Assembly: GCA_964617875.1 (NCBI GenBank)
Contig: CAZUAI010000010.1
Location: 27,735-91,734, forward strand
Direction of reading: 5' to 3'
Source of the DNA: CAZMVY01 sp964617875
GTDB taxonomy: Bacteria > Planctomycetota > Phycisphaerae > UBA1845 > PWPN01
Length of the DNA: 64,000 nt
Shown here: in pieces, positions 18,428 to 27,446 of the stretch
Layout of the letters: each line of letters starts with the position of its first letter
Position numbering within the stretch: position 1 is the stretch's first letter
The notes under the pieces: generated by a model
The model's input: the letters and a program-made list of their open reading frames with translations, nothing else
Database searches by the model: none
What the model was told of the DNA's origin: nothing
Program-made: the position numbers and the translations under genes

Positions 18428-21424
18428 TCACCGGCACGCCGGCGGATTGTTCGGGCCGTTGTAGCAGGCGTTGAAGGTGGTGAAGTCGGCCAGGTCCACG
18501 TCTCCGTCGCCGTCGAGGTCCGCATCCGCGCAGTCGGCGTTCGCCGGGGTCTGGTTCGGCCCGTTGAAACACGCCTGGAATCGCGAGAGGTCCGACAGGT
18601 CAACGTCGCCGTCCAGGTCGAGGTCTCCGGCACCGTGAACCGCCAGCGCGGCTTCGTCCGACATCGTGTCTCCGCCCGCGTTGCTCACCCGGCAGCGGTA
18701 CATCCCCTCGTCGGCGCGTTCCGCGTCGGAGATCGTCAGCGACGACGTGCCGGCGCCCGAGACGCGGGCATCGTCCGTCAGGTCCGTCCCATCCCTCAGC
18801 CATCGGTACGTCAGCACGCCCTCGCCGGTGGCCGACACGGTGAATGCCGCCGCCGCGCCGCTCCGCACGTGCGCCGGCTGCGGCTGCTGCGTGATCGCCG
18901 GCGGCGGCGGCAGGACGCTGATCAGCACCCACTTGACCGCGTCGGCACGGAACACCTCCGAGTCGGAGTAGTTTTCATTCGTCTGCGTGACGGTGTACGC
19001 CGTGTCCGCGGCCAGGCGGTACTGGCCCAGGAGGTTCCAGTTGTTGGCTCCGCCCGGGTTCGTGTTCCTGTCCTGGTCGAGCGCGACCGTCGCGGAGCCT
19101 CCGGCGTGCGTCACGATATGCTCCACATGCGAGCTGGCGTTCGACGACGCCGGCCACGTCGCGAAGACCTGGTACATCCCCGTGATGGTCGGCGTGAAAC
19201 CGTAGACGGCCTTGTTGATTCCGTACACGCTCCGGTTCATGTACGCCCATCGGCTCCCGATGCCTGCCGTCGTGCCCGCGGCCGTGCTTTTCGAGTTGCT
19301 GCTCGTCAGCGTGCCGATCTCCGAGTAGCTGTCGTGGTTCCGTCCGCCCTCGCGGCTTTCCACGACGTGTTCCGGGCCGCTTCCCTCGAGCGCCAGGACG
19401 GCCTCGCCGGACGTCGCCGTGTCGCATCCGCCGGTGACGACACAGCGGTAGCTCGCCACGTCGTCCTCGTCCGCCGCCGAGACGGTCAGCGTCGCGGTCG
19501 TCGTGCCCGCATAGTGCCCGGCCTCGTCGAGGTTTACCGCGTTCTTCTGCCACTGGTACGTGAGCGGCGCGCGGCCGGTTGCCCCCACCGAAAACGTCGC
19601 CGTGCCGCCCGCCGGGACCATCTTCGGCTGGGGCTGCTGCGTGATGGTCGTTGTCCCGAGCGACAGCGCCGCCGTCCCGGAGGTCGTGCTCCCGCCCGCG
19701 TTGCGGACCACGCACCGGTAGGGCGCCGCGTCGCCCGCGTCGAAGTTTGACACCGCCAGCGTGCTCGTCGCGCATCCCGAATAGTGGCCCCCGTCGCTCA
19801 TCGCGGCGCCGTTCTTCTCCCACGCGTAGAACAGCGTCCCTTCGCCGGTCGCCGTCACCGACAGGAAGGCCGTCGTGCCAGGGCACACGCCCTGCGACTG
19901 CGGGTGCTCCGTGATGGTGGGCGGCGGCGTGCCGTTGAACGCCAGGTCGTCGCGCACGACGTCGCCGGGCCGCACGATCACGTTCGTGTGCGACACCGGC
20001 GTGTACCCGGTCTTGCTCGCGGTGACCGGGTAGGGCGTGCCGGCCCCGGCGGCCGGCACCATGGTGGCCACGTAGTATCCGTTGCCGTCCGTCTTCACGG
20101 GGGAGGCCGATCCGACCTGTACGCTGGCGTCGTCAATCGGCAGCCCCGTGTATCCGTCGGTGACGCGTCCCCACAGCGTGCCTTCCGCGGCCGTCTCCGG
20201 CCGGCGCCAGGGCATCGCCGGCGTCGCGGCCGCCGTCGTGAAGAGGTTCGAGGCCACGTGGCCGTACCAGCCCCAATCGTTCGTGCTCGGTGATTTCGTG
20301 GCGTAGTACGAGTACGTGCACAGGCCGTCCGCGCCGGCGTCGCGGGCGTATCGCATCTGGGCGATGCTGTTCGCGAACGTGTTGAGGTAGATCGCCGGCC
20401 CCACCACCATGTAACGCTGATAGCGCCAGCCCATCTCCCGCGCAACCCAGTTGCGGTACCACGTCGGGTAGACGGTCTCGTCGTAGTAGGTCATCGGGAT
20501 TCCCATGTCGAGGAATCCCAGCCGCATCCATTCCTCCCAGTTCTGGAACCGTGCCCAGGCGCTGGACGCGGAAAACGAGGCGGGCGCGTCGCCCCAGGTG
20601 ATCAGCGCCGCCGAGTGCCGGAGCGGTTGCCGCGGGTTGCCCGCGACCGAGGCGATCTCCGCGCGGGTGCGGCGGACGAGTTCCGTGACCTCGCGCCGCC
20701 GGAAGTCGTCCCACGGCGTGTAGCCGGTGGCCGGCGGCGTGCCCGGATACCCCGAGATGCGTTTGAACCGCGCCAAACCGGACCGGGCATAGGAAAGGCT
20801 GGACGGATAGCCCGCGTCGGTCTGGGTGTACCGGATGTAATCCCAGTGGATGCCGTCGATGGCGTAGTTCGTGACCAGCTCCCGGACGATGGAGACGAGG
20901 TACTCCTGCACGTCCGGCGAGCCCGGGTCGAGCACGTAATCGCTGCCGACCTTCGCCATCAGGCCCATCGACCCCTGCGGCACCATGACGTATTCGGGAT
21001 GGGCCGTCAGCGTGCTGTTGCCGTGCGGCGGCCAGGTCGAGCCGATGCGGTATGCCACCAGCCACGCGTGGACCTCCAGTCCGCTCGCGTGCGCCCGCTG
21101 CACGAGGTAGGCCAGCGGGTCGATGCCGCCGGAGATGTCCGGCGCCTTCGGCACGATGCTCGAGTTCCAGTAGGCCCCGTGCGAGTTGCCCAGGTCGTCC
21201 TGGCTCGCCATGACCTCCGCGACGATCGCGTTGTACCGGCCGGCGACCGCCCGCGAAACCATCGCGTCGATCTCGGAGGCGCTCTTGAACCCCTCGTGAA
21301 AGGCGTCGGCCCAGAACGCGCGGAACTCCGTCGTTTGCCCCTCGGCCGCACGAACCGCCCCGAGAGCCAGGATGCACCACGCGGCGCACGCCAGCCCCCG
21401 CGTCCTTCGGATCACGGTTTCCAC
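18428..21424 (-). CDS. Secreted GHL10-like glycoside hydrolase with Ig-like and dockerin domains
   Basis: A 998-residue secreted protein. After a signal peptide (GLACAAWCILALGAVRAAEG), residues about 30-395 look like the GHL10/DUF4015-type TIM-barrel hydrolase (FRAFWADAFHEGFKS, NYAIDGIHWDYIRY, GIPMTYYDE). Next come a carboxypeptidase-regulatory-like domain (412-490), Ig-like domains near 498-575, 588-670 and 841-920, a golvesin-like domain near 686-830, and a C-terminal dockerin-like pair of EF-hand repeats (DLDGDGDVDLADF). The GTG at 21424 has AAGGAGGAGA upstream; earlier in-frame codons lack any signal. It probably acts on polysaccharide outside the cell. No cohesin gene is nearby. Confidence 0.75.
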   Translation of the reverse strand: METVIRRTRGLACAAWCILALGAVRAAEGQTTEFRAFWADAFHEGFKSASEIDAMVSRAVAGRYNAIVAEVMASQDDLGNSHGAYWNSSIVPKAPDISGGIDPLAYLVQRAHASGLEVHAWLVAYRIGSTWPPHGNSTLTAHPEYVMVPQGSMGLMAKVGSDYVLDPGSPDVQEYLVSIVRELVTNYAIDGIHWDYIRYTQTDAGYPSSLSYARSGLARFKRISGYPGTPPATGYTPWDDFRRREVTELVRRTRAEIASVAGNPRQPLRHSAALITWGDAPASFSASSAWARFQNWEEWMRLGFLDMGIPMTYYDETVYPTWYRNWVAREMGWRYQRYMVVGPAIYLNTFANSIAQMRYARDAGADGLCTYSYYATKSPSTNDWGWYGHVASNLFTTAAATPAMPWRRPETAAEGTLWGRVTDGYTGLPIDDASVQVGSASPVKTDGNGYYVATMVPAAGAGTPYPVTASKTGYTPVSHTNVIVRPGDVVRDDLAFNGTPPPTITEHPQSQGVCPGTTAFLSVTATGEGTLFYAWEKNGAAMSDGGHYSGCATSTLAVSNFDAGDAAPYRCVVRNAGGSTTSGTAALSLGTTTITQQPQPKMVPAGGTATFSVGATGRAPLTYQWQKNAVNLDEAGHYAGTTTATLTVSAADEDDVASYRCVVTGGCDTATSGEAVLALEGSGPEHVVESREGGRNHDSYSEIGTLTSSNSKSTAAGTTAGIGSRWAYMNRSVYGINKAVYGFTPTITGMYQVFATWPASSNASSHVEHIVTHAGGSATVALDQDRNTNPGGANNWNLLGQYRLAADTAYTVTQTNENYSDSEVFRADAVKWVLISVLPPPPAITQQPQPAHVRSGAAAAFTVSATGEGVLTYRWLRDGTDLTDDARVSGAGTSSLTISDAERADEGMYRCRVSNAGGDTMSDEAALAVHGAGDLDLDGDVDLSDLSRFQACFNGPNQTPANADCADADLDGDGDVDLADFTTFNACYNGPNNPPACR

Positions 21425-21543
21425 AGTCTCCTCCTTCGGCACCGGGGCGCCAACCAAGCGGACCACGCGGCCCCGAGTCGGGATCGGGCCGCGTGGTCCG
21501 TTGCGCCCCTCCATGCCCGCCCGCGGCGAGCTGTCGGTCTACC

Positions 21544-24477
21544 CTACCGGCAGGCGGCCGCCCGGTTCGGCCCGTTGAAACAGGCCTGGAACCCGCTGAA
21601 GTCGCCCAGGTCCACGTCGCCGTCGCCGTCCGCGTCGACGCATGCGCACAACCGGGCGTCGCCCGAGGGCGACCAGGGCTGGTTCGGCCCGTTGAAACAG
21701 GCCTGGAACCCGCTGAAGTCGCCCAGGTCCACGTCGCCGTCGCCGTCGGCGTCCTGACGCGGCACGAAGCACCGCGGGAGCAGGCCCGGACTGCCGACGT
21801 CGCTGTCGAGGGGATCGCCCGTTGTCTCCGGCGTCGCGTATGCGCCGTCCGTACCGGCCGTTGACAGACGCCAGCTCGTGGCCTTGTCGTTCTCGATCGC
21901 GTCGATCTTGCCGCGGACCACGTAGATGCTTCCCTTGAAGTCGTAGACGGGCCACGGCCTGGCGCTCGAGAAATACACCTCGTCCAGCAGCTCCCAGTTG
22001 TCGTCGATGAGCTGCAGGCGGTCGCCCTCATTGGCCACCTTTTCCCACTGCGTGGCGGGGTGGAAGATCACGTCGGCCGAAGCGAGCGGCGTCCACTCCG
22101 CGAGGAACGCGGCCGCCGTACGGGTGCCGTTGTCCCCCGACGTGATGACGCGCGTCGCCCCCCCGGGGATCGTGATGTTCAGGAACATGTTCCCGTCGGG
22201 CTCGCTGTTGTCGTCCGTCAGCACGTACAGGTTGATGTCGCCGGCCGTCGTGTTCGTGACTTCGTACCACTGCCAGTCATTGCGTGCGTTGTTGGCGGGC
22301 CTGTACATGATTTCGGAGATGACCAGCCCGCCCTTCTGCACGACGAGCGTGACGGTCCCGTTCTGCCGCGACGCCTTCTCGCCGTCGTCGACCGAGTAGG
22401 TGAAGCTGTCCTCGTTCGGCGCCGAGGCCCCGCCCGGCCCGCTGCCGAAGACGCTCGTGTAGCCCGTGTTCGGCGTGTACTCGACCCGGTTGCCGTTGTT
22501 GACCAGCGTGTACGGTGCCGCCGAGATCACCGTTCCATTGCCCGGGTCTTTCAGCGTCCCGTTCAGGACCGCGAGCGACTGGATCGTGAAGGTCATCGGT
22601 CCGCCCGGTTCGCCGTCGTCGCACGCCGGGAGCGTGACGAGCGTTGTCGTGTTCTTCAGGACCCCGACGCGCGTGCTGACCGCCGTGGGCGGCGTGTTGC
22701 CGCTCGGCGCCGTGACGCCCGCGAGGAATCCCGGCGAGCCGAAATCGTTCTTGTCGAAGAAGCCGCTGATGAGCGACGCATACGCGCCGCCGGCGCAATC
22801 GGCGGAGAGCTGCCAGTTCGTGCCCGTGTCGTTGGCCAGGGCGTCGTAGCATCCCTGCTGCAGGAAGATGCTCGAGAGATTGTTCGAGAGGGGCCACGGC
22901 CACGCGTTCAGGTAGCTGGCCCGGTCCTGCACGCGACCGCTCGCGTCCACGATACGCAGGTCTTCGCCGGGGCTCGACGGACTGTTCGCCAGGCCGCCCT
23001 TGACGATCTCTCCGCTGGCGGCGTCATTCGTGAGCGTCGGGATGATGATCTGGATGTTGTATCCGTCCCACGCGGCCCGGTACTGGACGGCATCCATGAT
23101 CCGGGAGCTTCGGCCCGGCGGCACGATGACGGCGACCCCGTGCGCGGGGATCGTGGCGGCCGGCCAGTTGCCCGAGCGCCCGTCCTTGTCCGTCAGGTAC
23201 CAGTTCGTGACATCCAGGGGCGAATCCGTCGTGTTGTAGACCTCGACCCACTCGTTCACCTTCGCCGTCGTCTCCGTCGAGGCCGGGTCGTACATGATTT
23301 CGGTGATGATGAGTTCACCGCACTGCGCCAGGAGCGTCACCGTCGCCGTGTTCGAGTCGAGGCTCATGTCGTTGGCGTGGAACGTGAAGCTGTCGTTCCC
23401 GCACGGCCCGGTCTGGGTATAGAGCAACTGCGCCCGGTACTGGGTCGCGATCGTGTACGGCAGCTCACCGGTCGTGATCACGTGATTGCCGTTCGCCACG
23501 TCGGCCAGCGTGCCGTTGGCCGGAAGCGTCTCGATGACGAAATTGTAGGTCCAGGGGACCGGCAGGTTGTCGTCGTACGCCGCCAGCGTGATCGGCGCGG
23601 GGACATTCCGTGCCGTCCACACCGACTGCGGCGCCACGATGGGCGCGTCGTTCCCCGCCGGCGAGACCCCCTCGATCCGGCCGGGCGAGCCCGTATCGAG
23701 GCCCGTGAACCAGTTCACCGGGGCGTTGTTGCGGGCCCGCTTCTGACCCACCACCGAGCGCGACCAGTTGGCCCCGATATCGTTGTCCGTCGCGTTGAGC
23801 TTTGTCGAGTCGAGCACGATGCTCGGCCCGTCCGGATCGTCGGAGGGCCAGCCGCGCGTATCGTCGTCGATGTTGACCTTGTCAATCACCTGGTTTGTGC
23901 TGTCCACGAGCAACAGGACCTCGTTGTCCGGAATGGCCGTATTGCAGTAGGCCGCCCCGTACGGGCAGGGCGTGGCCCCGAACGGCGTGTTGTCGAGGTC
24001 GTTGTTGTCGTTGTCCTCGCGCGTCGGGCTGTTGGAGATGCCGTCACCGAAGATGCCCCCGCGCGTGCCGCACGCGTTGGGGCGCCCCCGCGAGCAGTCA
24101 TTGGTCGTGGTCGGCTGAATCAGCTGCGAGGCGGGCGTTCCCCAGGCGGCCGTGAACTGCGCCTTCGTGAGCATGTTGCTGCTGTAGCCGGTCGGGATGA
24201 TCACCGCGATCCCGTGTGCCGGCAGCGTGAAGGCCTCGAAATTTCCGCTTCGTCCGTCCTCGTCCGCCGTGTACCAGCCGGTCAGGTCGATCGGCTGATC
24301 CGTCGTGTTGTAGATCTCGACCCATTCGGTCAGCGGCGCGTTGCTCGCCACGTCCTCCGGCGAGTTCGGGTTGTACATGATCTCCGTGATGATCACATCG
24401 CCCGGGTTCGCCGCCCAGGCGGCCGCGCCCCCGCACAACACACAGGCAATCATGAGGCTCTGTCCGATCCGACGCAT
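21544..24477 (-). CDS. Secreted lamin-tail-domain protein with two dockerin-like modules
   Basis: A 977-residue secreted protein with a signal peptide (SLMIACVLCGGAAAWA). Three lamin tail domains begin near residues 23 (VIITEIMYNP), 385 (LIITEIMYDP) and 714 (LVISEIMYRP), each with the WVEIYNTTDxP-type core; the third is more diverged. Between them lie two cadherin/VCBS-like beta domains (DSFTFHAND near 355 and DSFTYSVDDGE near 690). The end carries two almost identical dockerin-like modules with DADGDGDVDLGDFSGF. GGAGG precedes the ATG at 24477. It probably serves as a surface adhesin or scaffold; no catalytic domain is visible. Confidence 0.78.
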   Translation of the reverse strand: MRRIGQSLMIACVLCGGAAAWAANPGDVIITEIMYNPNSPEDVASNAPLTEWVEIYNTTDQPIDLTGWYTADEDGRSGNFEAFTLPAHGIAVIIPTGYSSNMLTKAQFTAAWGTPASQLIQPTTTNDCSRGRPNACGTRGGIFGDGISNSPTREDNDNNDLDNTPFGATPCPYGAAYCNTAIPDNEVLLLVDSTNQVIDKVNIDDDTRGWPSDDPDGPSIVLDSTKLNATDNDIGANWSRSVVGQKRARNNAPVNWFTGLDTGSPGRIEGVSPAGNDAPIVAPQSVWTARNVPAPITLAAYDDNLPVPWTYNFVIETLPANGTLADVANGNHVITTGELPYTIATQYRAQLLYTQTGPCGNDSFTFHANDMSLDSNTATVTLLAQCGELIITEIMYDPASTETTAKVNEWVEVYNTTDSPLDVTNWYLTDKDGRSGNWPAATIPAHGVAVIVPPGRSSRIMDAVQYRAAWDGYNIQIIIPTLTNDAASGEIVKGGLANSPSSPGEDLRIVDASGRVQDRASYLNAWPWPLSNNLSSIFLQQGCYDALANDTGTNWQLSADCAGGAYASLISGFFDKNDFGSPGFLAGVTAPSGNTPPTAVSTRVGVLKNTTTLVTLPACDDGEPGGPMTFTIQSLAVLNGTLKDPGNGTVISAAPYTLVNNGNRVEYTPNTGYTSVFGSGPGGASAPNEDSFTYSVDDGEKASRQNGTVTLVVQKGGLVISEIMYRPANNARNDWQWYEVTNTTAGDINLYVLTDDNSEPDGNMFLNITIPGGATRVITSGDNGTRTAAAFLAEWTPLASADVIFHPATQWEKVANEGDRLQLIDDNWELLDEVYFSSARPWPVYDFKGSIYVVRGKIDAIENDKATSWRLSTAGTDGAYATPETTGDPLDSDVGSPGLLPRCFVPRQDADGDGDVDLGDFSGFQACFNGPNQPWSPSGDARLCACVDADGDGDVDLGDFSGFQACFNGPNRAAACR
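21564..21747. repeat. Direct repeat encoding duplicated dockerin modules
   Basis: A 67-bp block at 21564-21630 recurs without a mismatch at 21681-21747, a period of 117 bp or 39 codons. It encodes the two C-terminal dockerin-like modules of the lamin-tail protein, so the duplication is recent or kept uniform by conversion. Confidence 0.85.
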
Positions 24478-24658
24478 CTTTGGTTCCTCCAGTTTCTTGA
24501 GACTACGACCCACCAGCCACTACATGGGGCCCCGGCAAGGCACCGCGTCCCCGCGGCGGCGCCCCCGCTCTTCTCGCCCTGACGGCTCCCCCGTCTTCTC
24601 CCCCGGAAAATCCCGGCGTACCGGCCTGCCGGACATCGGCCGCCCGCGGGGGCTCCGT

Positions 24659-25678
24659 CTACCACCAGCCGATTCGTGTTCCCGGCACCCACTCCACGTG
24701 CGTGTCCGCGAAGATCGCGTTCGTTCCCCCGGCCCCTGCGACCCGGTGGCTCCCGACGTTGGCGCGGCCCACGCGGTTGTTCGGCTGGTCTCCCAGCATG
24801 TGCTCGCCCTGGGCGCAGAAGGCCACGGTCGCGGCGCTGAACGTGCCGATCGCCAGACGCCGCAGATCGCCGGCCGTCCAGCGCCGGTACGCGCGCTTCG
24901 ACGGATCGGTCGGCGACGAACCGACCGGATAGGTCTCCTCCAGCAAGGGGACGGGCCGCCCGTTTGCGAAGATCGCGTTCGGCGTCGGCTTGACCTTGTT
25001 CCACGTGAGGACGGTGTACTTGGGCACGCCGTTCTGAGCCGTGCCGGGGCCGGTCGGCCACGGCTTGCCCGAGAGCGGGGTGACCCCGCGGACCACGTTC
25101 TCCCACAGCCACGTCTGGATGCTCTCGGACCGCCCGTGCTTCTCGTAGAGGCGGAAGGGATTCGCGTCGCGAACCGACTCCGACGCCCGCCCGCCGCCCC
25201 GTTCAAACGGGCACGCGTAGTGCGCCGGCATGATCTTCGCCTCATAGTCGTTCTTCGTCGTTGTGTTCCACACGCCTTCCGGGTTGAACCGGCCCCCGTC
25301 TTTCTTCTCGAGGTTCGCCGTTCCCTTGTCGTACTTCCGAAGCGCAACCGACACCCAGCAGGCCCGCGCAGGCGGATTCGAGGCGTTCAGCACGCTCGCC
25401 GCGTAGTTGAACATCACCGGCACATATCCCTGCTCTTCGGTCTGATAGGTTGCGACCGCCGTCGCGATCTGTTTGCAGTTCGCCTTGCAGCTGGTCACGA
25501 GTGCCTGCTCCCGTGCACGGCTCAACGAGGGGAGCAGCACGGCCATCAGCAGCGAGAGAATCGCCACCACCACAAGAAGCTCGATCAGGGTGAAGGCCCG
25601 GCCCGGCGGTCTCCGGCATGTGCATCCCGCGCGGAGGCACCGGAAAGGGCTACGTGAGTCTTGAGGGTGGTTGATCAT
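24659..25678 (-). CDS. Type II secretion pseudopilin (prepilin-type N-terminus, H-X9-DG-like)
   Basis: A 339-residue protein with a prepilin cleavage/methylation site: GRAFTLIELLVVVAILSLLMAVLLPSL, cut before Phe, with Glu at +5. The rest is a large extracellular domain ending GTNAIFADTHVEWV, which resembles the H-X9-DG tail common in planctomycete pseudopilins, with T-H replacing G-H. It probably takes part in a type II secretion-like or surface-assembly system. The ATG at 25678 is preferred because a strong promoter lies just upstream; ATGs at 25708 and 25729 are alternatives and none has a strong Shine-Dalgarno. Confidence 0.75.
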   Translation of the reverse strand: MINHPQDSRSPFRCLRAGCTCRRPPGRAFTLIELLVVVAILSLLMAVLLPSLSRAREQALVTSCKANCKQIATAVATYQTEEQGYVPVMFNYAASVLNASNPPARACWVSVALRKYDKGTANLEKKDGGRFNPEGVWNTTTKNDYEAKIMPAHYACPFERGGGRASESVRDANPFRLYEKHGRSESIQTWLWENVVRGVTPLSGKPWPTGPGTAQNGVPKYTVLTWNKVKPTPNAIFANGRPVPLLEETYPVGSSPTDPSKRAYRRWTAGDLRRLAIGTFSAATVAFCAQGEHMLGDQPNNRVGRANVGSHRVAGAGGTNAIFADTHVEWVPGTRIGWW

Positions 25679-25727
25679 GTCTGAGCCTCGCGACGCAACA
25701 GGCGCCATTCCCCAAGCCGACGAGTCC

Positions 25728-25756
25728 ATCCTACAAGATCGGATCGCAGTTGTCAA
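25728..25756 (-). promoter_or_regulatory. Strong sigma70-type promoter for the pseudopilin gene
   Basis: On the minus strand a perfect TTGACA (25751-25756) is 17 bases from TAGGAT (25728-25733). The expected start of transcription is about 40 bases before the ATG at 25678. Confidence 0.65.
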
Positions 25757-25913
25757 TACATAAACCCATCTTTTGCGCATATTCAACGTCGCGCTTGCAC
25801 TCAGAGAAGGCCCGTGACTCGTATCCGTCAACACAGGCATATCTATAACTACATTTCTTACAATATCTTACAGTCAAACGGAATCCTGGCGGCGGGTTTT
25901 GATGCGCAGGCAA
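25731..25913 (-). pseudogene. Cys-rich fragment resembling a SPASM C-terminus
   Basis: A 60-codon frame in AT-rich DNA reading RYCKKCSYRYACVDG followed by ECKRDVEYAQKMGLC and NCDPIL. The CxxCxxxxxC spacing recalls the auxiliary iron-sulfur (SPASM) ends of radical SAM peptide-maturation enzymes. Only a TTG start directly after a TAG stop is available, and no radical SAM core is present. It overlaps the pseudopilin promoter, so it is more likely a relic of a transferred gene than an active one. Confidence 0.3.
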
Positions 25914-26160
25914 CTATAGTGACATTCTCTGCGTTTGTCCCCTCGTTGATCTATCTGATGTCATGGAGGCTGATCAGGCCGCAGCGAGTCTCACGATTGG
26001 CCGCCGGCCCACGCCCTTGATTCCCGGCGCATGGCCGAATTTGATGTAATTATGGGTCGAAAACGCGAAACCGGCAGGATCCCGGACCGAGACTCCTTGT
26101 CGGGGGCGGGTCGCACACGACGGATGCCGGGGCCCCACAACAAGATTCTGCGTCAACGGG

Positions 26161-26189
26161 TTGAATAACAACGGGCATGAGGGTACAAT
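26161..26189 (+). promoter_or_regulatory. Sigma70-type promoter for the GntR/LacI regulator
   Basis: TTGAAT at 26161-26166 and TACAAT at 26184-26189 are 17 bases apart, 70 bases before the GTG start at 26259. Confidence 0.6.
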
Positions 26190-26258
26190 GAGATCGTCCT
26201 TGGGCTGACAATGTATGCGCAACTTGGGGCGCTCATAAGACCAGAGTGGGGAGTTGGC

Positions 26259-27425
26259 GTGGCAGACACCTCGAAGGCAAAGCATCGTCATATTTACGAG
26301 CACATCCGGGACGCCATTACGTCGGGCGAGTATTCAGTTGGCCAGCGGGTGCCGTCGGAGGCCGCGCTGGGCGCCCGGTTCGACGCCTGCCGTCACACCG
26401 TCTCGCGCGCACTGCGGGAACTGGAGCGGCAGGGGCTGCTCGTTCGACGCCGCGGCGCCGGCTCCTTTGTCCGCGGGCGCCACTCCACCGAACGCAATCT
26501 CTTCGGGCTGATCATCCCCCTCGGCGAGCCGGGCAAGAGCATTTTCGGGGGTATGTGCGGCCAGATGGCACGCATCGCCCAGGCCAACGGGTTTGCCCTG
26601 GTCTGGGGCGACCCCCTGTGTGCCGAGGCGGAGGTCCAGATCGAGCGGGCGGAACGGCTGTGCGACCAGTACGTCAGCCGCAAGGTGGCCGGCGTGTTTT
26701 TCGCGCCGCTGGAGGTGCCCGCGCACAGGCTGTCCGCCAACGTGAGGATCGTCCGCCGTCTGCGCGACGCGGGCATCGCCGTCGTCCTCGTCGATCGCGA
26801 CATCTGCGACTACCCCGACCGGTCCGAGTTCGACCTTGTGGGCATCGACAACCGGCGGTCCGGCTACGTCGTCACCCGGCACCTGATCGAACTGGGCTGT
26901 CGGCGGATCGTCTTCATCGCCGGGCCGATGACCGTCGCCACCGTCACCGCGCGCATCGCCGGATACCAGGACGCCCTCCTTCGCCACGGGATCACGCCGG
27001 ACCCGTCATGGGTTGACCACAGCAACGTCCACCACCGCGAGGAGTTCTGCGGTCGTCTCCGCGGCCTCAAGGCGGATGCCTACGTGTGCGTCAATGACTA
27101 CACGGCGGCGCTCGTCATGCACCATCTCGCGGCGATGGGCATTCGCGTCCCGCAGGATGTGCGTCTCGTCGGGTTTGATGACGTGGAGCTGGCGAGGTTC
27201 CTGCCGGTCCCGCTGACCACGCTCCATCAACCGGCCGAGCAGATGGGCGACATTGCCATGAAGATGATGCTGGAGCGGGTGGCCGATCCGGCCCTCGCGC
27301 CCCGGCACGTGATGTTGAGTTGTGAGTTGATTGTCCGCGAGTCCTGCGGCGCCGCCGCCGGAGGCATCGCCGGGGCGGCGCCCCGGCAGGCCGCGGCAAC
27401 GGTTTCGGGCGCCGCACCGGCCTGA
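26259..27425 (+). CDS. GntR-LacI hybrid transcription regulator (AraR-like)
   Basis: A 388-residue regulator with an N-terminal GntR winged helix (HIYEHIRDAITSGEYSVGQRVPSEAAL, then TVSRALRELERQGLLVRRRGAGSFV) and a C-terminal LacI/GalR-type sugar-binding domain from about residue 85 (LFGLIIPLGEPGKSIFGG, FDLVGIDNRRSGYVV, VRLVGFDDVELARFLPVPLT). This is the AraR arrangement, typical of repressors released by a sugar. I start it at GTG 26259, which has TGGGGAG five bases upstream; the ATG at 26211 lacks one. It heads the hydrolase and phosphoesterase genes and probably controls them. Confidence 0.88.
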   Translation: MADTSKAKHRHIYEHIRDAITSGEYSVGQRVPSEAALGARFDACRHTVSRALRELERQGLLVRRRGAGSFVRGRHSTERNLFGLIIPLGEPGKSIFGGMCGQMARIAQANGFALVWGDPLCAEAEVQIERAERLCDQYVSRKVAGVFFAPLEVPAHRLSANVRIVRRLRDAGIAVVLVDRDICDYPDRSEFDLVGIDNRRSGYVVTRHLIELGCRRIVFIAGPMTVATVTARIAGYQDALLRHGITPDPSWVDHSNVHHREEFCGRLRGLKADAYVCVNDYTAALVMHHLAAMGIRVPQDVRLVGFDDVELARFLPVPLTTLHQPAEQMGDIAMKMMLERVADPALAPRHVMLSCELIVRESCGAAAGGIAGAAPRQAAATVSGAAPA

Positions 27426-27446
27426 CCGTCCCATGATGGCATCCTG

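Larger units (their letters stand above)
25679..26258. other. Divergent intergenic region, partly AT-rich
   Basis: This 580-bp region carries two opposing sigma70-type promoters (25728-25756 minus, 26161-26189 plus). It also has an unusually AT-rich island near 25740-25960 containing a small Cys-rich frame, perhaps foreign DNA. Confidence 0.5.
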
